Below, one piece after another: positions 1 through 9,132 of a stretch of 64,000 bases of DNA; within the stretch, counting starts at the first letter, position 1, and each line of letters starts with the position of its first letter. A program made the position numbers and the translations under genes. The notes below the pieces were generated by a model, which ran no database searches, was not told where the DNA came from, and was given only the letters and a program-made list of their open reading frames with translations. Source of the stretch: Streptomyces pluripotens (lineage in GTDB: Bacteria; Actinomycetota; Actinomycetes; Streptomycetales; Streptomycetaceae); contig NZ_CP021080.1 in NCBI RefSeq assembly GCF_000802245.2, positions 3,038,001-3,102,000 on the forward strand, read 5' to 3'.

Positions 1-23
1 TGCTTCGGCCCCCTCGGCTGCTC

Positions 24-59
24 CAGCCACTCCAGACGCGTCAGCCACTCCAGACGCGT
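24..59. repeat. Tandem 18-bp direct repeat (2 copies)
   Basis: Two perfect adjacent copies of an 18-bp unit (cagccactccagacgcgt) occupy 24-41 and 42-59, running into the stop codon of the Ppx/GppA gene. Because 18 is a multiple of three, the minus strand reads as a six-residue repeat (DASGVA). A following minus-strand gene may therefore begin here and continue off the left edge. Too little of it is present to call a CDS. Confidence 0.6.
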
Positions 60-991
60 CAGTCGCTTCCCATGTGGTCGAGACGCCGGAGGATGACCCC
101 CTCCCTGAGCGCCCAGGGGCAGACTTCCAGGCTCTCCACGCCGAACAGGTCCATCGCGCCCTCGGCCACCAGGGCGCCGGCGAGCAGCTGGCCCGCCCTG
201 CCGTCCGAGACGCCGGGGAGTTCGCCGCGCTGCTGCGTGGTCATGCCGGCCAGCCGCGGGACCCAGGCCTCCAAGGACTCCCTCTTGAGCTCGCGCTGGA
301 TGTAGAGCCCTTCGGCGCTGCGGGGAGCACCGGCGATGCGGGCCAGTTGCTTGAAGGTCTTGGATGTGGCGACCACGTGGTCAGGAGCGCCGAAGCGGCT
401 GAACTCACCGACCGTCCGCGCGATCTGCGCGCGGACGTGGCGGCGCAGGGCGCGGACGTCCTCCGGGGCGGGCGGGTCGCCGGGCAGCCAGGCGGCGGTG
501 AGGCGGCCGGCGCCGAGCGGGAGGGAGACGGCGGCATCCGGCTCCTCGTCTATGCCGTAGGCGATCTCCAGGGAACCGCCGCCGATGTCCAGGACCAGCA
601 GTCTTCCTGCGGACCAGCCGAACCACCGGCGGACCGCGAGGAAGGTCAGCCGGGCCTCCTCCTCGCCGCTGAGGACCTGGAGCCGTACGCCGGTCTCGGC
701 CTCCACCCGTGCGAGGACGTCATCGGCGTTGCAGGCCTCCCGCACGGCGGAGGTCGCGAACGGCAACAGGTCCTCCACCCCTTTGTCCTCGGCGGCCTGG
801 AGCGCGTCCCGTACGACGGCGATCAGCTTGTCGACGCCTTCGTCACCGATGGCACCGCTGTCGTCGAGGAGTTGGGCAAGCCGAAGTTCGGCCTTGTGCG
901 AATGCGCGGGCAGCGGGCGCGCGCCGGGGTGAGCGTCCACCACCAGCAGATGCACCGTATTCGAACCCACGTCCAGGACACCGAGTCTCAT
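59..991 (-). CDS. Ppx/GppA family phosphatase
   Basis: A 310-residue protein of the exopolyphosphatase/guanosine pentaphosphate phosphatase family, in the ASKHA (actin/Hsp70) fold. The N-terminus [17 protein letters not shown] is the phosphate-1 loop of the family. [10 protein letters not shown] and [12 protein letters not shown] follow in the usual places and hold the catalytic and second phosphate-binding residues. Members hydrolyse polyphosphate or pppGpp; the sequence does not decide which. The ATG at 991 starts exactly at the conserved N-terminus. On the minus strand a TAGCGT hexamer lies 7 nt upstream, so the mRNA may be leaderless. The length is typical of the short actinobacterial form. 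The gene is divergent from the Cys-rich gene at 1063. Confidence 0.9.
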   Translation of the reverse strand: MRLGVLDVGSNTVHLLVVDAHPGARPLPAHSHKAELRLAQLLDDSGAIGDEGVDKLIAVVRDALQAAEDKGVEDLLPFATSAVREACNADDVLARVEAETGVRLQVLSGEEEARLTFLAVRRWFGWSAGRLLVLDIGGGSLEIAYGIDEEPDAAVSLPLGAGRLTAAWLPGDPPAPEDVRALRRHVRAQIARTVGEFSRFGAPDHVVATSKTFKQLARIAGAPRSAEGLYIQRELKRESLEAWVPRLAGMTTQQRGELPGVSDGRAGQLLAGALVAEGAMDLFGVESLEVCPWALREGVILRRLDHMGSD

Positions 992-1062
992 GTACGGAAC
1001 GCTACTGCCAGAACCTCGGTGCTCGGTCCCCGGAGTGGCTTTCGGCCACTTACCCTGGACAG

Positions 1063-1920
1063 GTGCCAAAGACGAAAAAGGCGAAACCCGAGAAACCCGA
1101 GAAACCAGAGAAAGCCGAAAAGGCGGACAAGGTTCATAAGGGCGCCACATCTCCCAAGGGGTCGAAGGTGAGCGACGAGAAGGGGATCGACTTCGCGCGC
1201 GCCTGGGTGGAGTTCCCTGATCCGGCGGACGACGAGCAGGTATTCCGCTGCGATCTGACATGGCTGACCTCTCGCTGGAACTGCATCTTCGGCAGCGGCT
1301 GCCAGGGCATCCAGGCGGGCCGCGCGGACGACGGGTGCTGTTCATTGGGCGCCCATTTCTCCGATGAGGACGACGAGAAGCGGGTCGCCGAGCATGTGGC
1401 ACGGCTCACCCCGGACATCTGGCAGCACCACGAGGAGGGCACCCGCAACGGCTGGGTCTCCGAGGACGAGGACGGGTCCCGGCAGACGCGTCCCTTCCGG
1501 GGGTCGTGCATCTTCCAGAACCGGCCCGGGTTCCCGGGCGGCGCGGGCTGCTCGCTGCACATCCTCGCCCTCGGGGAGGGCCGGGAACCGCTGGAGACCA
1601 AACCGGACGTGTGCTGGCAGCTACCGGTCCGACGGACGTACGACTGGATCGACCGGCCGGACGACACGCGCGTACTCCAGGTGTCCATCGGAGAGTACGA
1701 CCGCCGGGGCTGGGGTCCTGGCGGTCACGACCTGCACTGGTGGTGCACCTCGGCGACCTCGGCGCATGGCGCGGGCGATCCGGTCTACGTCTCCTACCGG
1801 GCCGAGCTCACCGAGCTGATGGGCAAGGCCGGCTACGACCGTCTGGCCGAGCTGTGCGAGCAGCGCCTGGCATCGCAGCTGCCGCTGGTGGCACCGCATC
1901 CGGCGGATCCCGCGGACTAG
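1063..1920 (+). CDS. Cysteine-rich conserved protein (possible DUF3109-like)
   Basis: A 285-residue cytosolic protein with no signal peptide or membrane segment. After a Lys/Glu/Pro-rich leader with repeated KPE steps (about residues 5-30), the body holds regularly placed cysteines: [30 protein letters not shown] and HWWCTS. This pattern suggests a metal or Fe-S site like that of YkgJ/DUF3109 proteins, an assignment made from memory. The GTG at 1063 was chosen because it gives the full Lys-rich leader. A second GTG at 1168 would remove that leader and start just before the conserved body. No function can be assigned. Confidence 0.75.
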   Translation: MPKTKKAKPEKPEKPEKAEKADKVHKGATSPKGSKVSDEKGIDFARAWVEFPDPADDEQVFRCDLTWLTSRWNCIFGSGCQGIQAGRADDGCCSLGAHFSDEDDEKRVAEHVARLTPDIWQHHEEGTRNGWVSEDEDGSRQTRPFRGSCIFQNRPGFPGGAGCSLHILALGEGREPLETKPDVCWQLPVRRTYDWIDRPDDTRVLQVSIGEYDRRGWGPGGHDLHWWCTSATSAHGAGDPVYVSYRAELTELMGKAGYDRLAELCEQRLASQLPLVAPHPADPAD

Positions 1921-2228
1921 GCACTCCACCGAGGGCGCCGCACTGCACAGCGCCGGCCGTACCGCCGATCGTCCACGGCGGCGCCGTGGTCGGTCGCGCC
2001 GTCTCTGGCGCCCCTTCAGGGCGCTTCCAGTCCGCAGGGGTCTTCCGCCCTCCCGTTTGGCGCCTCCCGATCCTTCCCACGCCCCCTGGCCCTTCGGCAC
2101 CGTGGGTCCGGAACGGTCCGGAACGGTCCAGAACGGTCCGGTCGGGCCCCCGCCCGCGGGCATACCGGTGGGCCCTGTCCGGACTTCCCGCGCCCCCTTG
2201 CCACTCTCTCGTCCCCCTCCGCTTCGCC
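1921..2228. other. Intergenic gap between convergent genes, with a short tandem repeat
   Basis: I see no convincing gene in these 308 bases. They separate the 3' ends of two convergent genes. The notable content is four close copies of ggaacggtcc at about 2106-2143, followed by GC-rich tracts that could fold. There is no clear U-tract terminator. Confidence 0.5.
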
Positions 2229-3950
2229 CTAGCTTCCGGAGGGGCTCGGCGTGCCGTCGCCGGACGAGGAGGGGGAGGAAGAGGAGGACGGGGAGGACGG
2301 GGAGGGCGGCGAGGAGGAGGGCGGGGCGGAGCCGGACGGGGGCGGGGCCGACTGGCTGTCAGACGGGTCGGTCGGGGACGGGGACTGGGTGGCGGGCGGC
2401 TCACTGGACGGCGAGCTGGACGGCGTGGGGACGGGGCTCGATGACGACGGCGGGGACGCAGGACGGCTCGGTGCGGTGCCGTAGCCGTCGATGGAGACCA
2501 CGGTGCCCGCCGGAGAGATGGCCACCTGCGCGGTCCAGTGGCCGGAAGGCTCGCGCAGGTGGTCGACGTACACCTTGACGGTCAGCGATTCACCGGGGTC
2601 GAGGGTTCCCGAGGACTGGCTGAGGTAGAGCCAGGCCGCCGGGGTGGACGCAGACCAGCGGACCGGGGAGGAGCCGGAGGCGGTGAGCGTGATCAGGGTC
2701 GTTTCGTCGTCGTTGGCGGCGTCGACCGCGAGCTGCCCGGGCCCCGTCTTGCCGGTTCCGGCCACGCTGACGACCTCCACGGAGACGTCCGCCTTGCCGT
2801 CCTTGTCGAGTCCGGTGCCGGGCTTCGCGCTGGCGTTCCCCGCGTTCTCGTAACCACCGGCCGTGTCACCGCCGAGGACGTCGGGGCCCTGCGCCTCGCT
2901 CGCGGTGGCGGGGTGGCCGTCCTCGTCGCTCGTCGGGGCGCCCCGGTAGGCGGCCCAGAGGGCGAGTACGGGCGCGGCCACGACCGTGGCGACGACCGTC
3001 GTGGTCACGGCACGCGCGCGCATGCGGTCGCGGCGCGCCGCGCGGTCCTTGGGATCCATCGGGAAACCGCGCCGGTCGAAACGCGGGACGGCGGCGCCCC
3101 GCACACGTGGGTGGTGGGTCAGGGCGATGTGCAGCGCCGCCCGGGGGGCTTCCAGCACGGGAAGTTCGGCGGGGGTGAGCATGGCGCCGGGCCAGTTGCC
3201 GGGCAAGGCGCGCTCGGCGGTGCGGCGGCAGCGTGGGCAGTCGTCGACGTGCCGGACCAGCTCCCGGCGCAGCGCGGCACTGAGGACCAGCCTGCTGTCG
3301 CCGGTGAGGTGGGCCACGCTCGGGCAGCCGCCGGTCTGGACCACGGCGAGAGCCGCACGGGTGCGCTCGACCTCGCAGGCGGCGGAGGCCAGCAGCTCGC
3401 GTGCGGCGGTGGGGTCCATACCGAGCACGGCGGCGACCTCGTGGGCGGCGAGATGGTGACGAACGGCGAGTTCCAGGGCCTCACGCTGCTCGGGTGTGGT
3501 GCCGGCCGCCTCCGGCCAGGCCAACAGGGTGAGTTCGCGGCGCCGCTGCTCCTGGACCTCGGAGGCGACCGCCGGCCGCGGGTCCCCTCCCTTCCCGGCG
3601 GCCGGACGACCCGCCGCGTGGCTGGCCTGACGTTTCTGCTTGGCCTCGGCCAGCTTGCGCAGGCAGGCCCAGCGGGCCAGCGCGTACAACCAGGCCCTGC
3701 GGTCCCCGGCGTCCTCCGGGACGCGGTGCCCGCGCCGCTCGGCGAGGGCGAGGACGTCACCGAGTGCCGCCGTGGCCGTGTCGTGGTCGCACAGCACCGA
3801 CAGACAGTAGGTGAACAGACCGTCCAGGTACGGCTCGTAGCGCGCCGGCGGCCGCTGGGCTACGGTGCGCGCGGCGGCTCGATCGCGCGCCTCGCGGTGC
3901 GCCCTGTGCGCACCAGTGGTGCGGGTCGTGGTCTCCGGACTGCTGCTCAT
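2229..3950 (-). CDS. Membrane-spanning sigma-like / zinc-finger / BACON domain protein
   Basis: A 573-residue multidomain protein. Residues about 35-110 (YEPYLDGLFTYCLSVL onward) resemble ECF sigma region 2. Residues about 155-200 (LAAHEVAAVLGMDPTAARELL) resemble the region 4 helix-turn-helix. A zf-HC2-like anti-sigma motif follows (LVRHVDDCPRCRRTAERA). Next come one membrane helix near residue 310 (TTVVATVVAAPVLALWAAY) and an outer part with a BACON-like beta domain (WLYLSQSSGTLDPGESLTVKV). The tail is about 70 residues of Pro/Ser/Thr, as in wall-spanning segments. The start is ATG 3950; a GTG directly upstream at 3953 is also possible. This looks like a transmembrane regulator or adhesin joining a sigma-like cytoplasmic part to an outside sensor. 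Whether it still binds RNA polymerase is unknown. Confidence 0.8.
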   Translation of the reverse strand: MSSSPETTTRTTGAHRAHREARDRAAARTVAQRPPARYEPYLDGLFTYCLSVLCDHDTATAALGDVLALAERRGHRVPEDAGDRRAWLYALARWACLRKLAEAKQKRQASHAAGRPAAGKGGDPRPAVASEVQEQRRRELTLLAWPEAAGTTPEQREALELAVRHHLAAHEVAAVLGMDPTAARELLASAACEVERTRAALAVVQTGGCPSVAHLTGDSRLVLSAALRRELVRHVDDCPRCRRTAERALPGNWPGAMLTPAELPVLEAPRAALHIALTHHPRVRGAAVPRFDRRGFPMDPKDRAARRDRMRARAVTTTVVATVVAAPVLALWAAYRGAPTSDEDGHPATASEAQGPDVLGGDTAGGYENAGNASAKPGTGLDKDGKADVSVEVVSVAGTGKTGPGQLAVDAANDDETTLITLTASGSSPVRWSASTPAAWLYLSQSSGTLDPGESLTVKVYVDHLREPSGHWTAQVAISPAGTVVSIDGYGTAPSRPASPPSSSSPVPTPSSSPSSEPPATQSPSPTDPSDSQSAPPPSGSAPPSSSPPSPSSPSSSSSPSSSGDGTPSPSGS

Positions 3951-4150
3951 CACCCGTGCGACCGTAGGCGGCGGCGGAGTGCCCCTTCTGGAACCTTGAG
4001 CACTTTTAATCCGTACGGGTGAAACGATCCCTCATAAGGGGACAGGGGGCTTTCATTCCGTGACCGGAACCCAACGGATGGTGGCCGGTTCCAGGCCACC
4101 CACAGGTGGCCTCGGTCTCCGTTGTCAGTGTGGCGGGCTACGGTTTCCGC

Positions 4151-5560
4151 ATGGCTGCCCGTTCTAAGTCCACCAAGGACCGCCCGTCCTACCGCTGCAC
4201 CGAGTGCGGATGGCAGACGGCCAAGTGGCTCGGCCGCTGCCCCGAATGCCAGGCCTGGGGCACAGTCGAGGAGTACGGCGCACCCGCGGTCCGTACGACG
4301 GCACCGGGTCGGGTCACCTCCTCCGCGCTGCCCATCGGACAGGTCGACGGCCGGCAGGCCACCGCCCGCTCGACCGGTGTGCCCGAGCTGGACCGGGTGC
4401 TCGGCGGCGGTCTCGTACCCGGCGCGGTGGTGCTGCTGGCGGGCGAGCCCGGCGTCGGCAAGTCCACCCTCCTGTTGGACGTGGCCGCCAAGTCCGCGAG
4501 CGCGGAACACCGCACCCTCTACGTCACCGGTGAGGAGTCCGCGAGCCAGGTGCGGCTGCGCGCCGACCGCATCGGTGCCCTCGACGACCACCTGTATCTG
4601 GCCTCCGAGACCGACCTGTCCGCGGTGCTCGGTCACTTGGACGAGGTCAAGCCGTCCCTGCTGATCCTCGACTCGGTGCAGACCGTGGCCTCCCCGGAGA
4701 TCGAGGGTGCGCCCGGGGGCATGGCCCAGGTCCGGGAGGTGGCGGGAGCTCTCATCCGCGCCTCCAAGGAACGCGGCATGTCCACGCTGCTGGTGGGCCA
4801 CGTCACCAAGGACGGGGCGATCGCCGGGCCCCGCCTCCTGGAACACCTGGTGGACGTCGTCCTGCACTTCGAAGGTGACCGGCATGCTCGTCTGCGCCTG
4901 GTGCGTGGTGTGAAGAACCGGTACGGCGCGACGGACGAGGTCGGCTGCTTCGAGCTGCACGACGAGGGCATCACGGGTCTCGCCGACCCGAGCGGCCTGT
5001 TCCTGACCCGCCGTGACGAACCGGTTCCGGGTACCTGTCTGACCGTCACCCTGGAGGGCCGCCGCCCGCTGGTGGCCGAAGTGCAGGCGCTGACCGTCGA
5101 TTCGCAGATCCCCTCCCCGCGCCGCACCACCTCGGGCCTGGAGACCTCCCGGGTATCGATGATGCTGGCCGTCCTGGAGCAGCGCGGCCGGATCCACGCG
5201 CTGGGCAAGCGGGACATCTACTCGGCGACGGTCGGCGGCGTGAAACTGTCGGAACCAGCCGCCGACCTCGCGGTCGCGCTCGCGCTGGCCTCGGCCGCCA
5301 GTGACACCCCGCTGCCCAAGAACCTGGTGGCCATCGGCGAGGTGGGCCTTGCGGGCGAGGTGAGACGGGTCACGGGCGTGCAGCGCAGGCTCGCCGAGGC
5401 ACACCGACTGGGCTTCACCCACGCACTCGTGCCCACGGATCCGGGCAAGGTGCCGCCCGGGATGAAGGTCCTGGAGGTCGCCGACATGGGGGACGCGCTG
5501 CGGGTGCTGCCTCGGTCCCGTAGCCGAGAGGCCCCGCGGGAGGCGGAGCAGCGCCGGTAG
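4151..5560 (+). CDS. radA: DNA repair protein RadA
   Basis: A 469-residue RecA-like ATPase that promotes branch migration and processing of recombination intermediates. The zinc finger is C16-C19...C30-C33. Walker A reads GEPGVGKST, and the RadA signature KNRYG appears within [12 protein letters not shown]. The C-terminal third is the Lon-like domain ([26 protein letters not shown]). The start is ATG 4151: a TACGGT hexamer ends 6 nt upstream and there is no Shine-Dalgarno, so translation is probably leaderless. disA follows 80 bp downstream, the usual actinobacterial pairing; a TAGACT hexamer just after the radA stop could be an extra disA promoter element. Confidence 0.97.
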   Translation: MAARSKSTKDRPSYRCTECGWQTAKWLGRCPECQAWGTVEEYGAPAVRTTAPGRVTSSALPIGQVDGRQATARSTGVPELDRVLGGGLVPGAVVLLAGEPGVGKSTLLLDVAAKSASAEHRTLYVTGEESASQVRLRADRIGALDDHLYLASETDLSAVLGHLDEVKPSLLILDSVQTVASPEIEGAPGGMAQVREVAGALIRASKERGMSTLLVGHVTKDGAIAGPRLLEHLVDVVLHFEGDRHARLRLVRGVKNRYGATDEVGCFELHDEGITGLADPSGLFLTRRDEPVPGTCLTVTLEGRRPLVAEVQALTVDSQIPSPRRTTSGLETSRVSMMLAVLEQRGRIHALGKRDIYSATVGGVKLSEPAADLAVALALASAASDTPLPKNLVAIGEVGLAGEVRRVTGVQRRLAEAHRLGFTHALVPTDPGKVPPGMKVLEVADMGDALRVLPRSRSREAPREAEQRR

Positions 5561-5640
5561 ACTTTGCCCAGGTCTCGCCCGTCCGTACGAACCGAGTGCG
5601 GGTACGGGGGCGCGTCAGAACCTGCGACCGGAGGAGTGCA

Positions 5641-6765
5641 GTGGCAGCCAACGACCGGGCAGCAGCTCCCGGAAAGTCCGGTGGGAGTGCCGGTTCCGAT
5701 GGCCTGATGCGCGCCTCGCTGAGCGCCGTAGCACCCGGTACGCCCCTGCGCGACGGCCTTGAGCGGGTCCTGCGCGGCAACACCGGCGGGCTCATCGTCC
5801 TCGGCTCCGACAAGACGGTCGAGGCGATGTGCACGGGGGGTTTCGTCCTGGATGTCGAGTTCACCGCCACCCGGCTGCGCGAGTTGTGCAAACTGGACGG
5901 CGGGATCGTGCTGTCGTCGGACCTGTCGAAGATCCTGCGCGCGGGCGTCCAGCTGCTCCCTGACCCGACGATCCCCACGCAGGAGACCGGCACCCGGCAC
6001 CGTACGGCGGACCGGGTGAGCAAGCAGGTCGGTTTCCCGGTGGTCTCGGTCTCGCAGTCGATGCGCCTCATCGCCCTGTACGTGGACGGTCAGCGCCGCG
6101 TCCTGGAGGACTCCGCGGCCATTCTCTCCCGCGCGAACCAGGCGCTGGCCACACTGGAACGGTACAAGCTCCGGCTGGACGAGGTCGCGGGCACCCTGTC
6201 GGCCCTGGAGATCGAAGATCTGGTGACGGTCCGGGATGTCTCCGCCGTCGCCCAGCGGCTGGAGATGGTTCGGCGCATCGCCACCGAAATCGCGGAATAC
6301 GTGGTGGAACTGGGCACCGACGGCCGGCTTCTCGCCCTCCAACTGGAGGAGTTGATCGCCGGTGTCGAGCCCGACCGCGAACTCGTGGTCCGGGACTACG
6401 TCCCCGAGCCGACGGCCAAGCGCTCCCGCACGGTAGAGGCGGCCCTGTCCGAGTTGGACGCCCTGACCCACGCGGAACTCCTCGAACTCGGCACGGTGGC
6501 ACGTGCACTGGGCTACACCAGCTCACCCGAGAGCCTCGATTCGGCGGTCTCCCCACGTGGCTTCCGCCTGCTGGCCAAGGTGCCGCGCCTTCCGGGCGCG
6601 ATCATCGAGCGCCTGGTGGAACACTTCGGCGGCCTGCAGAAACTGCTGGCCGCGAGCGTCGACGACCTCCAGACCGTGGACGGCGTCGGCGAGGCCCGGG
6701 CGAGGAGCGTGCGGGAGGGCCTGTCGCGACTGGCGGAGTCCTCCATCCTGGAGCGGTACGTCTGA
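5641..6765 (+). CDS. disA: Diadenylate cyclase DisA (DNA integrity scanning protein)
   Basis: A 374-residue protein that makes cyclic di-AMP from two ATP and scans DNA for branched structures. Order of parts: DAC domain (about 25-160) with DGG at 86-88 and RHR at 119-121; a helical linker; and a C-terminal HhH DNA-binding domain (about 300-374) containing [16 protein letters not shown]. The catalytic motif in most family members is DGA, so the third residue differs here. The start is GTG 5641, preceded by ggaggagtgca, an excellent Shine-Dalgarno. Its partner radA is upstream; RadA is known in Bacillus to modulate DisA. c-di-AMP in Streptomyces affects osmotic stress, germination and wall hydrolases. 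Confidence 0.96.
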   Translation: MAANDRAAAPGKSGGSAGSDGLMRASLSAVAPGTPLRDGLERVLRGNTGGLIVLGSDKTVEAMCTGGFVLDVEFTATRLRELCKLDGGIVLSSDLSKILRAGVQLLPDPTIPTQETGTRHRTADRVSKQVGFPVVSVSQSMRLIALYVDGQRRVLEDSAAILSRANQALATLERYKLRLDEVAGTLSALEIEDLVTVRDVSAVAQRLEMVRRIATEIAEYVVELGTDGRLLALQLEELIAGVEPDRELVVRDYVPEPTAKRSRTVEAALSELDALTHAELLELGTVARALGYTSSPESLDSAVSPRGFRLLAKVPRLPGAIIERLVEHFGGLQKLLAASVDDLQTVDGVGEARARSVREGLSRLAESSILERYV

Positions 6766-6770
6766 TCCTC

Positions 6771-6788
6771 CCGGGCCACCGGGCCCGG
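6771..6788 (+). terminator. Possible disA terminator hairpin
   Basis: A 7-bp GC-only stem (ccgggcc / ggcccgg) with loop accg lies 5 bases after the disA stop codon. No U-run follows, as is common in Streptomyces terminators. Confidence 0.4.
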
Positions 6789-7007
6789 CGGCCACAGCGG
6801 GCGACGACCGGCCGATCGCGCGGTGACCGCGCCCCGGGGATGCTCGGCCACCGGCAAGCCCTGCCGTTGCGGCACTAGCGTCGCAAGGGGCGACGTTCCC
6901 GCGGCACTCGGGGGTTTTTCGAGGGTCCCGCACAGCACCCACGGCGCCCGGCACGCACCCTCGCCGCACAGGACCTTCGAAACACTGCTGGAGGGCTCAG
7001 GAGCCTT

Positions 7008-7793
7008 CTAGTCGGCGGACAGCACGAAGGACGCCTGCATCTTCCGGAAACCCGGCGCCTTCCCCTCCAACAAGTAGGTCCCCGCCTTCGCCGAACCCCC
7101 GGAAGGCGTGCCGCACTGCGGGACGCTCGGCTTCCGGTCCCACTTCACGGTATAGGTGATGCTCCCGCCCGCAGGCACCCGGAACACCAGGCTCCGCGCG
7201 CCTTTGGGGCAGTCGGCCGACGACCAGTAGGCGTTGTCCCCGTCCGCCGGCGTGATCGTCAACACCGCATTCCGGGGCCCGAGATCCACCTTGCAGTCAG
7301 CGGACGACGTGTTCTTCGCCGTGACGTCGAAGGCCGGCGTCTGATCCGGCGAGTAGGTGTTGTGCAGGCTCCGTAGGCTCAGCGACACCGCACCGGAAGT
7401 GCAGTCGGGCAGCGTGGAGGAGGCCGGAAGCGTGTCGCCCCTACTGACGGTGCCACCGCCGCCGGACTCCGAGCGGCCGCCCACCCCGCCGGCCCCGGAG
7501 GAACCGTCACCCGAACCGGAACCACTGCCGCTGGAGTCCCCGCCACCCGACTCGTCGCGCCCGCCAGGATGTTGGCTGATCGCGGAGCCGGACGGCGTCG
7601 GCCCAGGAGTGATCGTGTGCACGGGATTCTTGCCGTTGGACCGATCGACGCTCTTCTTGCCGCCCCCGCCGCCGGCGACGACGATCCATGTGACCAGCAG
7701 CGCCGACACGGCGACCACCGACAGCATGACGACCCTCCGACGCCAGTAGATGGAGGAGGGAAGCGGCCCGACCGGATTGCGCAGAGATCCCAC
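7008..7793 (-). CDS. Single-pass membrane or secreted protein, DUF4232-like
   Basis: A 261-residue protein with a short cytoplasmic start, one hydrophobic helix at about residues 20-40 (VVMLSVVAVSALLVTWIVVAG), a Gly/Ser-rich low-complexity linker (about 75-125), and an outer domain of about 125 residues. The outer domain has four cysteines (TLPDCTSG, SADCKVD, SADCPKG, VPQCGT) and beta-rich sequence (VFRVPAGGSITYTVKWD), resembling extracellular DUF4232-type domains. The cysteines could form two disulfides. The start is GTG 7793, because upstream sequence is not membrane-protein-like. The gene is divergent from mutY across 190 bp. Function unknown. Confidence 0.8.
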   Translation of the reverse strand: MGSLRNPVGPLPSSIYWRRRVVMLSVVAVSALLVTWIVVAGGGGGKKSVDRSNGKNPVHTITPGPTPSGSAISQHPGGRDESGGGDSSGSGSGSGDGSSGAGGVGGRSESGGGGTVSRGDTLPASSTLPDCTSGAVSLSLRSLHNTYSPDQTPAFDVTAKNTSSADCKVDLGPRNAVLTITPADGDNAYWSSADCPKGARSLVFRVPAGGSITYTVKWDRKPSVPQCGTPSGGSAKAGTYLLEGKAPGFRKMQASFVLSAD

Positions 7794-7983
7794 GGCGCAA
7801 ACTGTACGAGAGATCGTCGCGCTTGCTTGCGTCACCCGCCGCACGGACACCAACTTTTCCGGATCATCATCCCGGCAACTACCTTCACGGGCAGGCCTCT
7901 TCACCCTCGACCACGCACGGTGGCCGCGCCGTCACCCGTCATGTCCCCTCCGGTCCGCCAACCCGTGGCAGGATCGGAAGGCC

Positions 7984-8859
7984 ATGACTGAGAAGCTTCA
8001 CAGCCCCGTGATCGCCTGGTTCGACGCCCATGCCCGCGACCTCCCCTGGCGCCGCCCGGAGGCCGGCCCGTGGGGTGTGATGGTCAGCGAGTTCATGCTC
8101 CAGCAGACCCCGGTCAACCGGGTGCTACCCGTCTACGAGCAGTGGCTCACCCGTTGGCCACGCCCCGCCGACCTAGCGAAGGAGGCACCCGGAGAGGCCG
8201 TTCGCGCCTGGGGCCGGCTCGGCTACCCGCGCCGCGCCCTGCGGCTGCACGGCGCCGCGGTCGCCATAGCGGAACGGCACGGCGGTGACGTCCCCACGGA
8301 CCACTCACAACTGCTTGCACTGCCCGGGATCGGTGAGTACACGGCCGCCGCGGTGGCTTCGTTCGCGTACGGCCAGCGGCACGCGGTGCTGGACACCAAT
8401 GTGCGCCGGGTCCTCGCCCGGGCGGTGACCGGTGTGCAGTACCCGCCGAACGCAACCACGGCCGCCGAGCGGCGACTCGCCCGGGAGTTGCTGCCCGAGG
8501 ACGAGGGGACCGCCGCCCGGTGGGCCGCCGCCTCCATGGAACTGGGCGCGCTGGTGTGCACGGCGAGGAACGAGAGCTGCCGGCAGTGCCCGATCGCCGC
8601 CCAGTGCGCCTGGCGACTCGCCGGCAAGCCGGAGCACACCGGGCCGCCGCGCCGGGGGCAGACGTACGCCGGCACGGACCGGCAGGTGCGCGGCAAGCTC
8701 CTCGCCGTCCTGCGGGAGGCACACGCGCCGGTGGCGCAGCCGGTGCTGGACCGGGTGTGGCACGAGCCGGTGCAGCGCGCCCGCGCGCTGGACGGGCTCG
8801 TCACGGACGGTCTGGTGGAGCCGCTGCCGGGTGGCCTGTACCGGCTGCCGCTCAGCTGA
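7984..8859 (+). CDS. mutY: A/G-specific adenine glycosylase MutY
   Basis: A 291-residue DNA repair enzyme that removes adenine mispaired with 8-oxoguanine or guanine. The HhH-GPD domain carries the catalytic Glu in SEFMLQQTPVNRV, the hairpin LPGIGEYTAAAV, and the catalytic Asp in VLDTNVRRV. The 4Fe-4S loop is C-x6-C-x2-C-x5-C (CTARNESCRQCPIAAQC). The C-terminal NUDIX-like 8-oxoG recognition domain of E. coli MutY is absent; only about 80 residues follow the cluster, which is normal for actinobacterial forms. The start is ATG 7984, preceded by ggatcggaagg. It ends 270 bp before sigE. Confidence 0.95.
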   Translation: MTEKLHSPVIAWFDAHARDLPWRRPEAGPWGVMVSEFMLQQTPVNRVLPVYEQWLTRWPRPADLAKEAPGEAVRAWGRLGYPRRALRLHGAAVAIAERHGGDVPTDHSQLLALPGIGEYTAAAVASFAYGQRHAVLDTNVRRVLARAVTGVQYPPNATTAAERRLARELLPEDEGTAARWAAASMELGALVCTARNESCRQCPIAAQCAWRLAGKPEHTGPPRRGQTYAGTDRQVRGKLLAVLREAHAPVAQPVLDRVWHEPVQRARALDGLVTDGLVEPLPGGLYRLPLS

Positions 8860-8895
8860 CGAAAAGCCAAGTCACAGCCTTCCGGCCACCGTTAC

Positions 8896-8917
8896 GGAGT
8901 ATCCGTACGGATAATCC
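8896..8917. promoter_or_regulatory. 22-bp near-perfect palindrome between mutY and sigE
   Basis: A perfect 14-bp palindrome (tatccgtacggata, 8900-8913) is extended by GGA and TCC on either side to 22 bp with one mismatched pair. It lies 36 bp after mutY and about 215 bp before the sigE start. It could be a protein-binding operator or the mutY terminator. No U-run follows, so I favour an operator. Confidence 0.45.
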
Positions 8918-9132
8918 ATGATGAAAGGGAGCACAAGGGGCATCCTCTTTACCCATTTTCTGCTTCCGTTACACAACCGACGGATAGCCGATTGCTAGCC
9001 GCAGGCTGGTACGCACAGCGCCGTGACAACCACTCCGTAGCTTCTTCTCCGTGCCCGGCAGACCACGAGGGCAGGCGACGCGGGACCTCCGGCAGGGGCC
9101 GGAGGAACAACGGGGAACGGAGGCGGTCGATC
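8918..9132 (+). promoter_or_regulatory. sigE promoter and leader region
   Basis: This 215-bp stretch precedes sigE. In S. coelicolor the sigE operon is transcribed from one promoter that needs the response regulator CseB, so the CseB site should lie here. No canonical -35/-10 pair stands out: tagctt at about 9038 and tagccg at about 8986 are candidate -10 elements. The Shine-Dalgarno is part of gggaacggaggcggtc before ATG 9133. Confidence 0.5.
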
